Notes: a model not told the origin generated them from the letters alone. Counted from the stretch's first letter, positions 27,011 through 35,231 are shown. The stretch: DNA of 46,660 nucleotides from JAVBOW01 sp031550615 (GCA_031550615.1 JAVBOL010000035.1:1-46660); one strand, 5' to 3'. Translations and numbers: made by a program.

Positions 27011-29392
27011 TTATTTATTGATGGGTTGTTTAAGCGCTTTGTCGCAGGGTATGTCCACACCCGACCACGCCTTGACCGAAGTCCAGGGTGCGGCTGGTGC
27101 GCTCCAGAAAGCGTCCGATGCAGGAAGTCCCAACGCCACGAACCCGGCGGCGCACAGGTACACGCTGCCCGTGGAGATGTAGGTTTCGCCGATCGAGGGC
27201 TGGTGACCTGCAAATCCTACGCGCAGCCACCCGTCAGGGGTGAATGTGCCGGGGGCGGTCGCCTGACGGCGCATCACGGCGCTCAGGGCAGAGCGCACCT
27301 GTGCCGGGGCTACCTTTTCAGGGAGCATGTGGCGCAGCGAAGCGTCGGAAAGGGCCTGGAACGCACCGAAACGGTAAGCCAGCGAACGACCGATGGGCGG
27401 ATAGGTGCCTTCGGGCGAGATGAGCCTCTCCTGCTGCTCGGCGTAGCGCGAGTAACGTTCGTTTTGGAGCTTTTGCAACTCGGCGTAGTCGCCCGGCGTG
27501 TGTTTAGCCACCGTCTGGAGCACCTGCACCATCATGGGTTGGATCACGAAAGAGTTGTAGTAGTCCAGGTGGAATTCCTGGCCGTCGCCATACCATGCGT
27601 CGCCTTTATACCATTGCTGGTGGCGGTCGAGGGCATATTTAACCTTAGCATATTCCCATTCACCGCCGAATTCCTTTATGGCGCACTCGACCATCGCTGC
27701 GAAGAAGACCCAGTTGCTTTCCGAGGGTTGGATCACCCTCGAAGAGGCCAACTCGGTAAGCAGACGCGTGCGGGTTGTCTGGTCGAGGTTGCCCCAGAGT
27801 TGTTTCGGGGCACGCAGCAGGGCGTGGGCCAGGAACGCGGCGTCGACCAACGGCTGGCGGCCTTTGTTAAAGTTCAGGTAGTCGGGCGAGGCGGGGTTCA
27901 CACCGTTGGCGATACCTTTGACAGCCAGCGAAATGTACTCCTTGCGAAGGCGTCCTTCGGGGGTGTTGTCAGGTCCGAGTTCCAGCCAGGGGGCGATGCC
28001 TTCGAGCAGTCGTCCCACACCTTCCAGGTAGGTCACCGCGCGACGGGTGGACATGTCGGGATGGATCGACTCGACGGGCATATTGGCCTTGAGGGTCCCC
28101 TTGGAGAGGTTTTCGAGCAGCGGACGGGCGATGCGGTCGACCGATGAGAGCCAGAATGCGCGGTCTTCGAGTTCGCTGAACAGCGTGCAGGTCTGCACGG
28201 GGCTTTTGCCTTCCAGCAGCCTTTTGTAGCGTATCAGCGCCTCGACGAAGTAGTAGTCGGCGTATGCCAGCGGGGCGTCGATCTCATACTGCTTGGCCAT
28301 GAAGCCCAGGCAGTGCTCGACGATGAAGTTGGCGTTCTTGCCCGGTTTGGCGCAGTAGGACGGCGAGGCGAGCGAAGTGATCTGCTGCTCGGCCAGACGC
28401 AGGAATTTCTCACCCTGCTCACCCGGCACGTAGGTGCTCAGTTCGACGTAGGCCGCGGCCATGATCGCGCCAGCCGAAGCGTCGCGCATAGCTTTGGGGA
28501 TATCCGGTGCGTCGAAATCCCAGTAGGGGATCTTGTCCTTGGGCAGACGGGGGTGGTTCATGATATAGTTGCCCACCTTTATGGCGTGGTCCAGGTACTC
28601 CTGGCGGCCTGTCTGGCGGTACATCATAGTGAAGCCGTAAAGTCCCCACGCCTGTCCGCGGGACCATGACGAAGCGTCGCTCACGCCCTGGTGCGTAACC
28701 TGGTTGAGTACCCTGCCGCGCAGCGAGTCGTAGCTCACCACGTGGTAGGAACTGCCGTCGGGGCGGAAGTGGTTTTTCATGGTCTTGCTGGCGTGCGAAC
28801 ATGCCATGTCGTAGTGCGTGCGGTCGCCGGTCAGGCCTGACGACACACCGAACAGTTCGAGGTTCATCATGTTGTCGATGATTACCGTGAACTCCCATTT
28901 GCGGCTGTTCCATGAGCGGGTGCAACCCACTGCCGGATCGAAACGCTTGGCAAGCGAGTTGCCGGCATTCACCAACGCCTGGCGGTAGTCCTGGCGGCCT
29001 GTAAGGCGGTAGCCGTTGCCGTAGCTGCAGTTGATCTGGAAGCCGATATCATGGTTGTCCGTCTGGAACTGTTCGGGAGCCAGGCGGTCGGTCATCTGCT
29101 CGGCGGCGGCGCGCACCGTCGGGTCGAGCGAGTACTCGTACAGGTACCACAGCGTGCCGGGGTAGAAACCGCTGGTCCACCAGCGCGAACTGCACGTGAT
29201 GAGCCTCTCTCCGTCGGCGGTGCGGGGCAGCAGGTTAGCGCTGTCCTTTACGCTGCGGTAGAGCCGCATCGACTGCTCGGTCGAGAATTTGAGCGCCTTG
29301 TCAACCACCTTTTGCATGGAGGGCTGCGGCGTGGCGGCCCCGGCGGCAAAGGCGGTGAAAAGCAGGGTTATGGATATTATTGTTTTTCTCAT
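27011..29392 (-). CDS. GH88-DUF2264 fusion: unsaturated glucuronyl hydrolase joined to a DUF2264 domain
   Basis: 793 residues from ATG at 29392, which gives a clean signal peptide (MRKTIISI... AGAA); a longer frame from 29431 only adds a charged, hairpin-encoded leader. Residues about 25-395 are GH88: NHDIGF (D115) and IIDNMMNLELF (D173) match the two catalytic aspartates of Bacillus UGL, with SSWSRGQAWGLYG after them. GH88 removes 4,5-unsaturated glucuronate from the non-reducing end by hydrating the double bond. Residues about 405-793 are DUF2264 (PF10022), with GIAPWLELGPD, AAMVECAIKEFGGEWEY, DAWYGDGQEFHLDYYNS and GRSLAYRFGAFQAL. DUF2264 proteins are believed to overlap CAZy GH154 beta-glucuronidases. 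Both halves are alpha/alpha barrels. The gene precedes susC2 by 15 nt. Probably periplasmic. Confidence 0.9.
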   Translation of the reverse strand: MRKTIISITLLFTAFAAGAATPQPSMQKVVDKALKFSTEQSMRLYRSVKDSANLLPRTADGERLITCSSRWWTSGFYPGTLWYLYEYSLDPTVRAAAEQMTDRLAPEQFQTDNHDIGFQINCSYGNGYRLTGRQDYRQALVNAGNSLAKRFDPAVGCTRSWNSRKWEFTVIIDNMMNLELFGVSSGLTGDRTHYDMACSHASKTMKNHFRPDGSSYHVVSYDSLRGRVLNQVTHQGVSDASSWSRGQAWGLYGFTMMYRQTGRQEYLDHAIKVGNYIMNHPRLPKDKIPYWDFDAPDIPKAMRDASAGAIMAAAYVELSTYVPGEQGEKFLRLAEQQITSLASPSYCAKPGKNANFIVEHCLGFMAKQYEIDAPLAYADYYFVEALIRYKRLLEGKSPVQTCTLFSELEDRAFWLSSVDRIARPLLENLSKGTLKANMPVESIHPDMSTRRAVTYLEGVGRLLEGIAPWLELGPDNTPEGRLRKEYISLAVKGIANGVNPASPDYLNFNKGRQPLVDAAFLAHALLRAPKQLWGNLDQTTRTRLLTELASSRVIQPSESNWVFFAAMVECAIKEFGGEWEYAKVKYALDRHQQWYKGDAWYGDGQEFHLDYYNSFVIQPMMVQVLQTVAKHTPGDYAELQKLQNERYSRYAEQQERLISPEGTYPPIGRSLAYRFGAFQALSDASLRHMLPEKVAPAQVRSALSAVMRRQATAPGTFTPDGWLRVGFAGHQPSIGETYISTGSVYLCAAGFVALGLPASDAFWSAPAAPWTSVKAWSGVDIPCDKALKQPINK

Positions 29393-29407
29393 CTTCTTTT
29401 TTTGACT

Positions 29408-29443
29408 TTGTGTCCGGGATGCCAGAAGCATCCCGGCTCACAA
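29408..29443. other. Intercistronic hairpin between the BACON and GH88-DUF2264 genes
   Basis: A 9-bp perfect stem (29414-29422 with 29428-29436) around a 5-nt loop is extended by an outer TTGTG/CACAA pairing (29408-29412 with 29439-29443). In the leftward direction it is followed by A-rich sequence, so it is not a classical terminator. It lies 15-20 nt before the chosen ATG of the GH88-DUF2264 gene and could act in message processing or stability, or limit translation. Confidence 0.45.
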
Positions 29444-29457
29444 ATCAGCAATTCTGG

Positions 29458-31101
29458 TTAGGGTAAGGTTACGCTTTTCACACACCTTGTCGCGCGACCG
29501 CTGCCGTGCTTGTTCTGTGACGAGGTCTGCTTGAAGTTGACGTTGGTCTGGCGCAGGTCGACCACAATGGCTTTGGCGGCAGCTCCACCGTCTTCGCGGT
29601 TAGTATAGAAATAGGCCGTGTAAGCCGACGCAGGAGTTGCGTCTACAACCGTACAGCCATTTGTGGTCAGCTTGGTTTTAAACGTGGCGTTATCGGTAGC
29701 CATTTTGTCGATAGATTCCAGGAAAGTCTTGCAGTCTATCACCGAAGGCAGATACCAACCTGTGCCTTTGGCTTCGCAATGTGCGAAAGCGGGGAAGTCG
29801 ACGTCAAAAGTGCTTTTATTCAACGTAGCACCGGTCCATGCCGTATGTACAGCGTTATGGTTGGCCGCACGTTTGGTATTCGCAGCGGTGATATCGGTCG
29901 TTTCGTCCTGGGTAGCGCCGGTTGCCATGCCGCCAGCGACACCGAAATCTACTTTGGACCACGTCTTAACGGCGATATCGAGGCTTACGATCTCACCTTT
30001 GGTCATATCTGCGCTCACCCAGTACAGCACGCCCTTATCGGCGGGATTGCCGCTGGTGCCCGACAGGTCTACCAAATCGCCAACCCTCCATTTCGGGTCG
30101 AGGGCGGGATTCTGCTGGTTGATGGTGATGGGAACCACGGTGGTGTTGCCGCCGGTGCCAGCCGTTACGTCGATGATCGCCGTACGGAGCGATGAGCCGG
30201 GGTTGGCGCCGACCACTACGGTCATGGTGGTGCCGCTGATAGTGGCTGTGCACCAGCTATTGTTCGGGGCGCGGGTCGCGGCGGTAACGGTTGATGCGTT
30301 CGTGGTGAAAGTGACCTTGAACTCGTCGGCGCTGCCGAAAGCGGTATAGGTATCAGTAGTGAAGGTCAATTCAGGAGCTACAACAGGGTCGAGCGACTTA
30401 TCCTGCTGATGGATGGTGATCATGGCGGTGGCGGTGTTTGTGCCGCTGCCAGCCGTTACGTCGATGATCGCAGTACGGGTGCCGCCGGTGGTGTTTTCGC
30501 CAAGGGCAACGACCATTTTGTTGCCGGTGAACGTGGCCGAGCACCAGCTATCGTTCGGGGTGCGGGTCACGGCTGCGAACTGCGTTACGTTCGAGGTGAA
30601 AGTCAGTTCCACATTCCCGGCAGCACCGAGGCAGTCAGACATGGTGGTCTGAGTGAAGGTGATAGAGGCCTGTTTGTTAGCCTGCGTAACCGCGATTACC
30701 TTGGTGGTCTTGTTGGTCGGATCGTCAAGCGCTTCGGCTGTTACGGTCACATTGGCGGTTTGTTCGCTCCCCGTGTTATTATCTGCGGCGGAGAATGTCA
30801 ACAGGTTGCCCGACACGGTAACCGTGCACCATGTTTTACCTGCCTCGACCTGGGCGGTCACTTTCTTGACGTTGGTAATTGCGATCATCGATTTCGATCC
30901 GGCTTCGCCTTTAAGGGCCAGTTCGAGGCTCGAAAAACTGAGCGTAGCAGGGGGCTCGGGGCCCTCTTCACCGCCGTCGGTCAGGTCCTTGGTGGGGTCT
31001 TCGTAGATTACCTCTATCGCATCTTTGTTGCACGACTGGAAAACCAGCGTGGCGAATGCCAAAGTGCACAGGGCAGAGGTGAAAAAGAAAAGTTTTTTCA
31101 T
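29458..31101 (-). CDS. BACON-repeat surface lipoprotein with C-terminal DUF1566/FISUMP-like domain
   Basis: 547 residues with a lipoprotein signal ending in FQSC (Cys24); the following NKD is a plausible surface-export signal. An acidic linker (about 33-52) is followed by three BACON-type Ig-like domains at about 53-142, 145-239 and 242-336; the second and third share AIIDVTAG and (N/S)SWC motifs at a 97-residue period. The C-terminal domain (about 337-547) has GTGWYLPSVIDCKTF and a terminal RATRCVKSV, as in DUF1566/FISUMP-like domains of Bacteroidetes surface proteins. No catalytic residues are evident, so it is likely a surface glycan-binding protein of the PUL. It lies 84 nt after the GH50-like gene, separated by overlapping inverted repeats. 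Confidence 0.8.
   Translation of the reverse strand: MKKLFFFTSALCTLAFATLVFQSCNKDAIEVIYEDPTKDLTDGGEEGPEPPATLSFSSLELALKGEAGSKSMIAITNVKKVTAQVEAGKTWCTVTVSGNLLTFSAADNNTGSEQTANVTVTAEALDDPTNKTTKVIAVTQANKQASITFTQTTMSDCLGAAGNVELTFTSNVTQFAAVTRTPNDSWCSATFTGNKMVVALGENTTGGTRTAIIDVTAGSGTNTATAMITIHQQDKSLDPVVAPELTFTTDTYTAFGSADEFKVTFTTNASTVTAATRAPNNSWCTATISGTTMTVVVGANPGSSLRTAIIDVTAGTGGNTTVVPITINQQNPALDPKWRVGDLVDLSGTSGNPADKGVLYWVSADMTKGEIVSLDIAVKTWSKVDFGVAGGMATGATQDETTDITAANTKRAANHNAVHTAWTGATLNKSTFDVDFPAFAHCEAKGTGWYLPSVIDCKTFLESIDKMATDNATFKTKLTTNGCTVVDATPASAYTAYFYTNREDGGAAAKAIVVDLRQTNVNFKQTSSQNKHGSGRATRCVKSVTLP
30094..30669 (-). repeat. Two 291-bp tandem coding repeats (BACON domains 2 and 3)
   Basis: The second and third BACON domains are encoded by tandem units of 97 codons. 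A stretch of about 21 nt encoding AIIDVTAG is identical in both units (starting at 30160 and 30451), and the SWC region is also closely conserved. Conservation at synonymous sites suggests recent duplication or gene conversion inside the gene. Confidence 0.7.
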
Positions 31102-31118
31102 CTTATTGTGGTTTTTTT

Positions 31119-31179
31119 AGGTGTTTTATGCGCATAAAACACCTGTAGGATAGGGCTAAAGTCCTATCCTACAGGTGTT
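31119..31179 (-). promoter_or_regulatory. Overlapping inverted repeats between the GH50-like and BACON genes (possible attenuator)
   Basis: Two inverted repeats share an arm. A perfect 26-bp palindrome covers 31119-31144. A 17-bp stem (31138-31154 with 31163-31179, 8-nt loop) overlaps it through the ACACCT segment. In the leftward transcript the long stem forms first and is followed by TTTTATG, a weak U-tract; the palindrome would compete for the same bases. This fits a leaky terminator or attenuator that reduces read-through from the surface enzyme gene into the rest of the operon. The function is inferred. Confidence 0.55.
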
Positions 31180-31185
31180 AAAGAC

Positions 31186-32760
31186 TTACCTGGCGTCGAA
31201 GAACTCGATCAGGCTGTACACGTTGTAGTTCAAATCACGCATGTACTTGCCCAGCTTCGGGAAGATGTTGTAGTAGTTGTCATACACGCCCTTGTTGGCC
31301 GGCTCGTTGCTGTTGTCCGAGCCGTCGTCGTCCTGGTATTTGAACCAGTGCCAGCCCACGCAGTTCTTGGCCTCTAAAAGCCCGAGGGTGAAGTGCTGGT
31401 ACGCGTAGGCGCGCGCCGCCTGGTTTTTAACGCAAAGGCCAGCACCCGATTTGTTGTTAAGGTCGCTGTCTTCGATGCCCTTGGTGTAGAATTCGGTCAC
31501 CATGAAAGGAGCTGTGGTTCCGGCCCATTCGTCCCAGTTCTTAACATAGGTGGTAAGCTCGGGGCTCCAGGGGCCGTAGTAGTTGATAGATACGATGTCG
31601 CAATATTTACCAGCCGCCTTAACGACGCCTTCCACCTGCTTGGGACGTCCGTGCAGACGGGTGCCGAGGTACATCATAGGTGTAACCGCGGGAGGGAGGG
31701 CGGCATTGGCTATGAGGGCGGCCTTCACGCCGCTGTAATATTTCTCTGCGATTATGCCGGCGAATTCAGAGGCCAGGGCGTCGGTAACCGTAGAAACGCC
31801 TTTCCCTGTCATAAACGCCTTTGCATAGACATAGCCGTAATCGCTGTTGTTGTTAATATCCAACAGGCGTTGAAGCAGGTTGCCCGACGCAGAGGCGAAT
31901 GCAAGTTCGTTGTCGGAGAAGAATCCGAGCACGTTGGGGTCGGCGCGATAGGGCGCCAGCGCGGTGGCGAAATAGTCGATGCAGAATTGCTCCCAGGTCT
32001 TCGAACCGTGCGTTGCGATCACGGCTGCGCACTCGTTAAGGTCGCTATTGCCAGGATATGTGATGCCGGCCTGGCTCTTGAACTGCCCCAGGAAGCCGAA
32101 CGAAGGAGCGAGGGTCATGGGTGCGCCGGCGTTGGCGGCGTTGTGCGCCTGGATCACAGAATATGTGTTGGTGCAGAATGCGCCCGTGCCGTGGAAACCG
32201 ATCTCGGCGAGTTCCTGTTGCGTTTTGGACATCCATACCTCGTTGGTTCCGAAACGCTCGTTCCATGCCGTAGCGTTGCGCGCAGACGAGCCTTTGCGCA
32301 TCGAGGTCACCCCACGCTGGTAGTGCATGTAGCCCAGCGGGTCGATGATCCACCAGCGACCGTTTATTTTCTTTACGTGGAAACGTCCGGTGGCGGTTTG
32401 CTGCGGCAGGTTGATGTTGCTGCCGTACTTGTTTACCATCGCCAGGTAGTCCGTGTGCCTGGTGACCTGCTTTTCATATCCCACGAGATAGGATAGCAGA
32501 CGTGTTTTAGCCGACGACCAGTTCGAAACAGGCGCATTGCCCGAGGCGTAGCTTACTGTTACCGGTTTGTAGGGAATGCTCTTGAGCGAGGGGGAATAGA
32601 TCTCCTGTGCACCGGCGGTAGGCAGTTCTTCCGGCATCACGTCATAGATGCTTGCTCCGGGAGGCATTGGGATCACTTTGGGTTTCTTCTCGTCGTCTTT
32701 GCCGCACGAGGCCAGAAGCAGACCGGCAGCAACGAAAATGTAAAGTAGTTTTCTTCTCAT
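31186..32760 (-). CDS. GH50/agarase-like clan GH-A glycosidase, surface lipoprotein
   Basis: 524 residues with a lipoprotein signal ending in LASC (Cys19) followed by GKDDEKK, a strong surface-export signal. The catalytic part (about 120-510) follows the GH50 layout: RFHVKKINGRWWIIDPLGY (about 126-144), VLGFFSDNELAFA (E285, probable acid/base), FMVTEFYTKG (E423, probable nucleophile) and VGWHWFKYQDDDG near the end. Known GH50 enzymes are beta-agarases, but sequence similarity visible by eye does not fix substrate, and agar is unlikely given the neighbouring uronate enzymes. As first gene of the second PUL run and the one with the clearest surface signal, it may make the first cut in the polysaccharide. 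Confidence 0.78.
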   Translation of the reverse strand: MRRKLLYIFVAAGLLLASCGKDDEKKPKVIPMPPGASIYDVMPEELPTAGAQEIYSPSLKSIPYKPVTVSYASGNAPVSNWSSAKTRLLSYLVGYEKQVTRHTDYLAMVNKYGSNINLPQQTATGRFHVKKINGRWWIIDPLGYMHYQRGVTSMRKGSSARNATAWNERFGTNEVWMSKTQQELAEIGFHGTGAFCTNTYSVIQAHNAANAGAPMTLAPSFGFLGQFKSQAGITYPGNSDLNECAAVIATHGSKTWEQFCIDYFATALAPYRADPNVLGFFSDNELAFASASGNLLQRLLDINNNSDYGYVYAKAFMTGKGVSTVTDALASEFAGIIAEKYYSGVKAALIANAALPPAVTPMMYLGTRLHGRPKQVEGVVKAAGKYCDIVSINYYGPWSPELTTYVKNWDEWAGTTAPFMVTEFYTKGIEDSDLNNKSGAGLCVKNQAARAYAYQHFTLGLLEAKNCVGWHWFKYQDDDGSDNSNEPANKGVYDNYYNIFPKLGKYMRDLNYNVYSLIEFFDAR

Positions 32761-32941
32761 ATCTTAATGGTTTTGGTTAGTGCGTTTTTTACGTATCACA
32801 AAACAAAATGATAGATACCATATCCGATATAATTTCCGTACGAATAGATATTACAATCATCCACCCCTCGCCTGAATGGGTTTATTAAGTGGATAGCGAA
32901 TGAAAAAAGAGTTAATTTTACAAACAAAATAACTATCCGCC
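32761..32941. promoter_or_regulatory. Divergent control region of the second PUL and the sulfatase gene
   Basis: This 181-bp AT-rich gap lies between the divergent starts of the GH50-like gene and the sulfatase gene, so it should hold the promoter of the nine-gene leftward run, the sulfatase promoter and the binding site of the AraC domain of the HTCS. On the left strand a TA-N4-TTTG sequence occurs near 32806-32815, one spacing off the Bacteroidetes TAnnTTTG box. I could not identify a convincing direct repeat as operator. Confidence 0.6.
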
Positions 32942-34384
32942 ATGAATTATATTATAAAAGGAGCCGCATTGGCCTCAGGTTTTGCGCTCGCCTTGCCGCA
33001 AGCGGCACACGCCAAGGGCGATAGCCGGCAACAAAAACCAAACGTGGTTTTTATCCTGATGGATGACATGGGCTACTCCGATCTGGGGTGTTACGGGCAA
33101 ACACGATGGAAGACCCCCTGCATCGACTCCCTTGCGCAGCAGGGAATGCGTTTTACCGACTTCTATTCGGCCTCGCCCGTTTCGAGCCCCTCGCGCGCTG
33201 CGCTGCTCACAGGACGTTATCCCGTACGCATGGGGATACAAGGGGTGTTCTTCCCTGAATGCTACACAGGCATGCCGCCCGAGGAGGTGACCATCGCCGA
33301 GGTGTTGCGCAAGGCGGGCTACACCACTTCGGCCATAGGCAAGTGGCACCTGGGGCACCGTGAGCGTTTCCTGCCGTTGGCGCAGGGATTCGACGAATAC
33401 TACGGCATACCTTACAGTAATGACATGACCTCGCAGGTGATCCTGCGCGGCAACGATGTGGAGGAGTTCAATATCGACACCCCCAACCTGACACGCAGCT
33501 ACACCAGCGAGGCGGTATCGTTCATCCGCCGCAATGCCGGACAGCCGTTTTTCCTCTATTTGGCGCACTCGATGATGCATGTACCTATATATGTATCCGG
33601 GGAGTTTGCCGGCAAGTCGGGTGCGGGACTTTACGGCGACGCGATGATGGAGGTCGACTGGAGCCTGGGCCAGATCATGAAGGCCCTGCGCGAGGCCGGC
33701 GTGGATAAAAATACTCTGGTCGTCCTGACCAGCGACAACGGGCCCTGGCTGCAGGAAGGGCCGTTGGGCGGGACGGCTTTCCCCTTGCGTGAAGGAAAGG
33801 CCACGTCGTTCGAGGGTGGGGTAAGGGTACCCTGCATAGCATATTGGGAAGGCCATATATCCCCGCGCGTGGAGGGCTCGGTCGCAGCCATGACCGACTG
33901 GATGCCCACGCTCTCGGCCCTGTGCGGCGGACGTTTGCCCGAGGTGAGGCTCGACGGCCATGACATCTCTGGCGTGCTGAAAGGCACAGGGCGACGCGCT
34001 GACCAGGATTACGCTTACTTCCATAAAAACAGCGTGCTGACCGACTACCGCTCGGGCGACTGGAAGATCTCGACCCCGCGTGAGGCGATACGCGGCGGCT
34101 TCTGGCGCGAAGGGACGGATGCGCACGGTTACCTGCTGTTCAACCTGCGCGAAGACCCCGGTGAGCAGTACAACCTGTGGGATAAGTATCCGGAAAAAGC
34201 CGCCGAAATGCTACGCAAATTAGAGACCTACCGCGATAATTTCGGCCCCATCCCCCCTAAACTCGTGACCGGGGGCGGCAATAACGCCCAGGCGCAACTC
34301 AAAGAGCAGCGCCAACAGGCCGTAGATCAGGCCCGTGCTGGCGGCTTCGAGGGCAACCGGGATAAAAGCAACGGATTCAAATAA
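32942..34384 (+). CDS. Sulfatase, S1 family, serine-type formylglycine site
   Basis: 480 residues with a signal peptide (cleavage near AHAK). The N-terminal metal site NVVFILMDDMGYSD (D41, D42) and the activation motif SSPSRAALLTG are present, so S81 is converted to formylglycine; this serine-type site needs an anaerobic sulfatase-maturating enzyme, not encoded here. GKWHLGH and VVLTSDNGPW provide the further conserved active-site residues. It removes sulfate esters from oligosaccharides in the periplasm; the S1 subfamily and regiochemistry cannot be assigned by eye. It is the only rightward gene of the cluster, transcribed from the region shared with the GH50-like gene, and ends at a bidirectional terminator. 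Confidence 0.93.
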   Translation: MNYIIKGAALASGFALALPQAAHAKGDSRQQKPNVVFILMDDMGYSDLGCYGQTRWKTPCIDSLAQQGMRFTDFYSASPVSSPSRAALLTGRYPVRMGIQGVFFPECYTGMPPEEVTIAEVLRKAGYTTSAIGKWHLGHRERFLPLAQGFDEYYGIPYSNDMTSQVILRGNDVEEFNIDTPNLTRSYTSEAVSFIRRNAGQPFFLYLAHSMMHVPIYVSGEFAGKSGAGLYGDAMMEVDWSLGQIMKALREAGVDKNTLVVLTSDNGPWLQEGPLGGTAFPLREGKATSFEGGVRVPCIAYWEGHISPRVEGSVAAMTDWMPTLSALCGGRLPEVRLDGHDISGVLKGTGRRADQDYAYFHKNSVLTDYRSGDWKISTPREAIRGGFWREGTDAHGYLLFNLREDPGEQYNLWDKYPEKAAEMLRKLETYRDNFGPIPPKLVTGGGNNAQAQLKEQRQQAVDQARAGGFEGNRDKSNGFK

Positions 34385-34387
34385 ATT

Positions 34388-34418
34388 AAAATGGGCGAGT
34401 TTTGAACTCGCCCATTTT
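34388..34418. terminator. Bidirectional intrinsic terminator between sulfatase and acetylesterase genes
   Basis: A 14-bp perfect stem (34388-34401 with 34405-34418) with a 3-nt loop and A/T tails on both sides. It begins 4 bases after the sulfatase stop and ends 2 bases before the acetylesterase stop on the other strand, so it serves both convergent genes. Confidence 0.9.
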
Positions 34419-34419
34419 T

Positions 34420-35229
34420 CTAATACACCATTTCCAGTATCTTCTCCGCATACCGCCCGCCGAGCAGCAGTTGCCCGTCCCGGTTGAAGTGCGGGTCCGA
34501 TTCGTCGATAAGAGGCCCGGCATCTTCGGCGCTTATCCATGCGCTGTGCGGGATAAAGTCGGCGATGCCCCGTATCATCAGGTTGAATTGCGCGGACGTC
34601 GCACGCCAATAGGCCAGTTCACCCGCTATGAAAGGCACCTGCGGCGCATTGAGGTCCTCACGCAGGTCCGCCACCATGCGGGCCAGTTGGGCCGGGTAAG
34701 CCCCGGGGTTGGAGGAGTTGGATTCGCCCTGGTGCCACAGGATGCCTTTTAGCTGCCCGTACTGCATTGCCTGTCGCGTGCGGCGCACGGCCTCGGCGTA
34801 GAGTTGCAGGGTGCCGTAGTTGATGCTTCCCGTATCGGTGATAAGCGGGGCGTCTTTCTGCCATGCCCCTATCGCGGATCCGCCCAGGGCGTTGACCACA
34901 AGCAATATGTCGCGTCCCGTGGCGGCGTGGATGGCAGTCCCGAATGCCGTGCCGGGATTGATGCCCTGGTGCCTGATGTCTTTGCGCACCGTGGAACAGG
35001 CGTTCAGCGGGTTGCGCGCCGGGATGGGCGTTCCGCTGCCGTCCAGCAGCCACACTCCATCGATGTCGCCGGATGTGTCGCCAGGCAGCATATACCCGCG
35101 TCCTGCCATATTGGATTGGCCGATCAGCAGGTAAACGTCGAACGCGCCGCCATTTACCGTTTTATTGTCCTGTCCCGCGGCGCAGTCGCACATCAGAAGG
35201 CTCGCGGCCAGCAGTAATGCCCTGTGCAT
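34420..35229 (-). CDS. SASA-family SGNH carbohydrate acetylesterase
   Basis: 269 residues from ATG at 35229; the frame stays open upstream but that part lies inside the GH105 gene and is arginine-rich shadow sequence. A signal peptide (MHRALLLAASLL) precedes a PF03629-type domain with the SGNH blocks: LLIGQSNMAGRG (nucleophile Ser), ALGGSAIGAW, WHQGESNSS and the late catalytic pair in DPHFNRDGQ. Relatives remove O-acetyl groups from sialic acid, xylan or pectin. Here, at the end of a uronate-degrading operon and 2 nt after the GH105 gene, it probably strips acetyl groups from oligosaccharides in the periplasm. This suggests that the substrate is acetylated. Confidence 0.85.
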   Translation of the reverse strand: MHRALLLAASLLMCDCAAGQDNKTVNGGAFDVYLLIGQSNMAGRGYMLPGDTSGDIDGVWLLDGSGTPIPARNPLNACSTVRKDIRHQGINPGTAFGTAIHAATGRDILLVVNALGGSAIGAWQKDAPLITDTGSINYGTLQLYAEAVRRTRQAMQYGQLKGILWHQGESNSSNPGAYPAQLARMVADLREDLNAPQVPFIAGELAYWRATSAQFNLMIRGIADFIPHSAWISAEDAGPLIDESDPHFNRDGQLLLGGRYAEKILEMVY

Positions 35230-35231
35230 AA

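Noticed and set aside
29393..29431. Upstream start of the GH88-DUF2264 frame
   Set aside because: It would add a polar leader encoded partly by a hairpin and disrupt the signal peptide starting at 29392.
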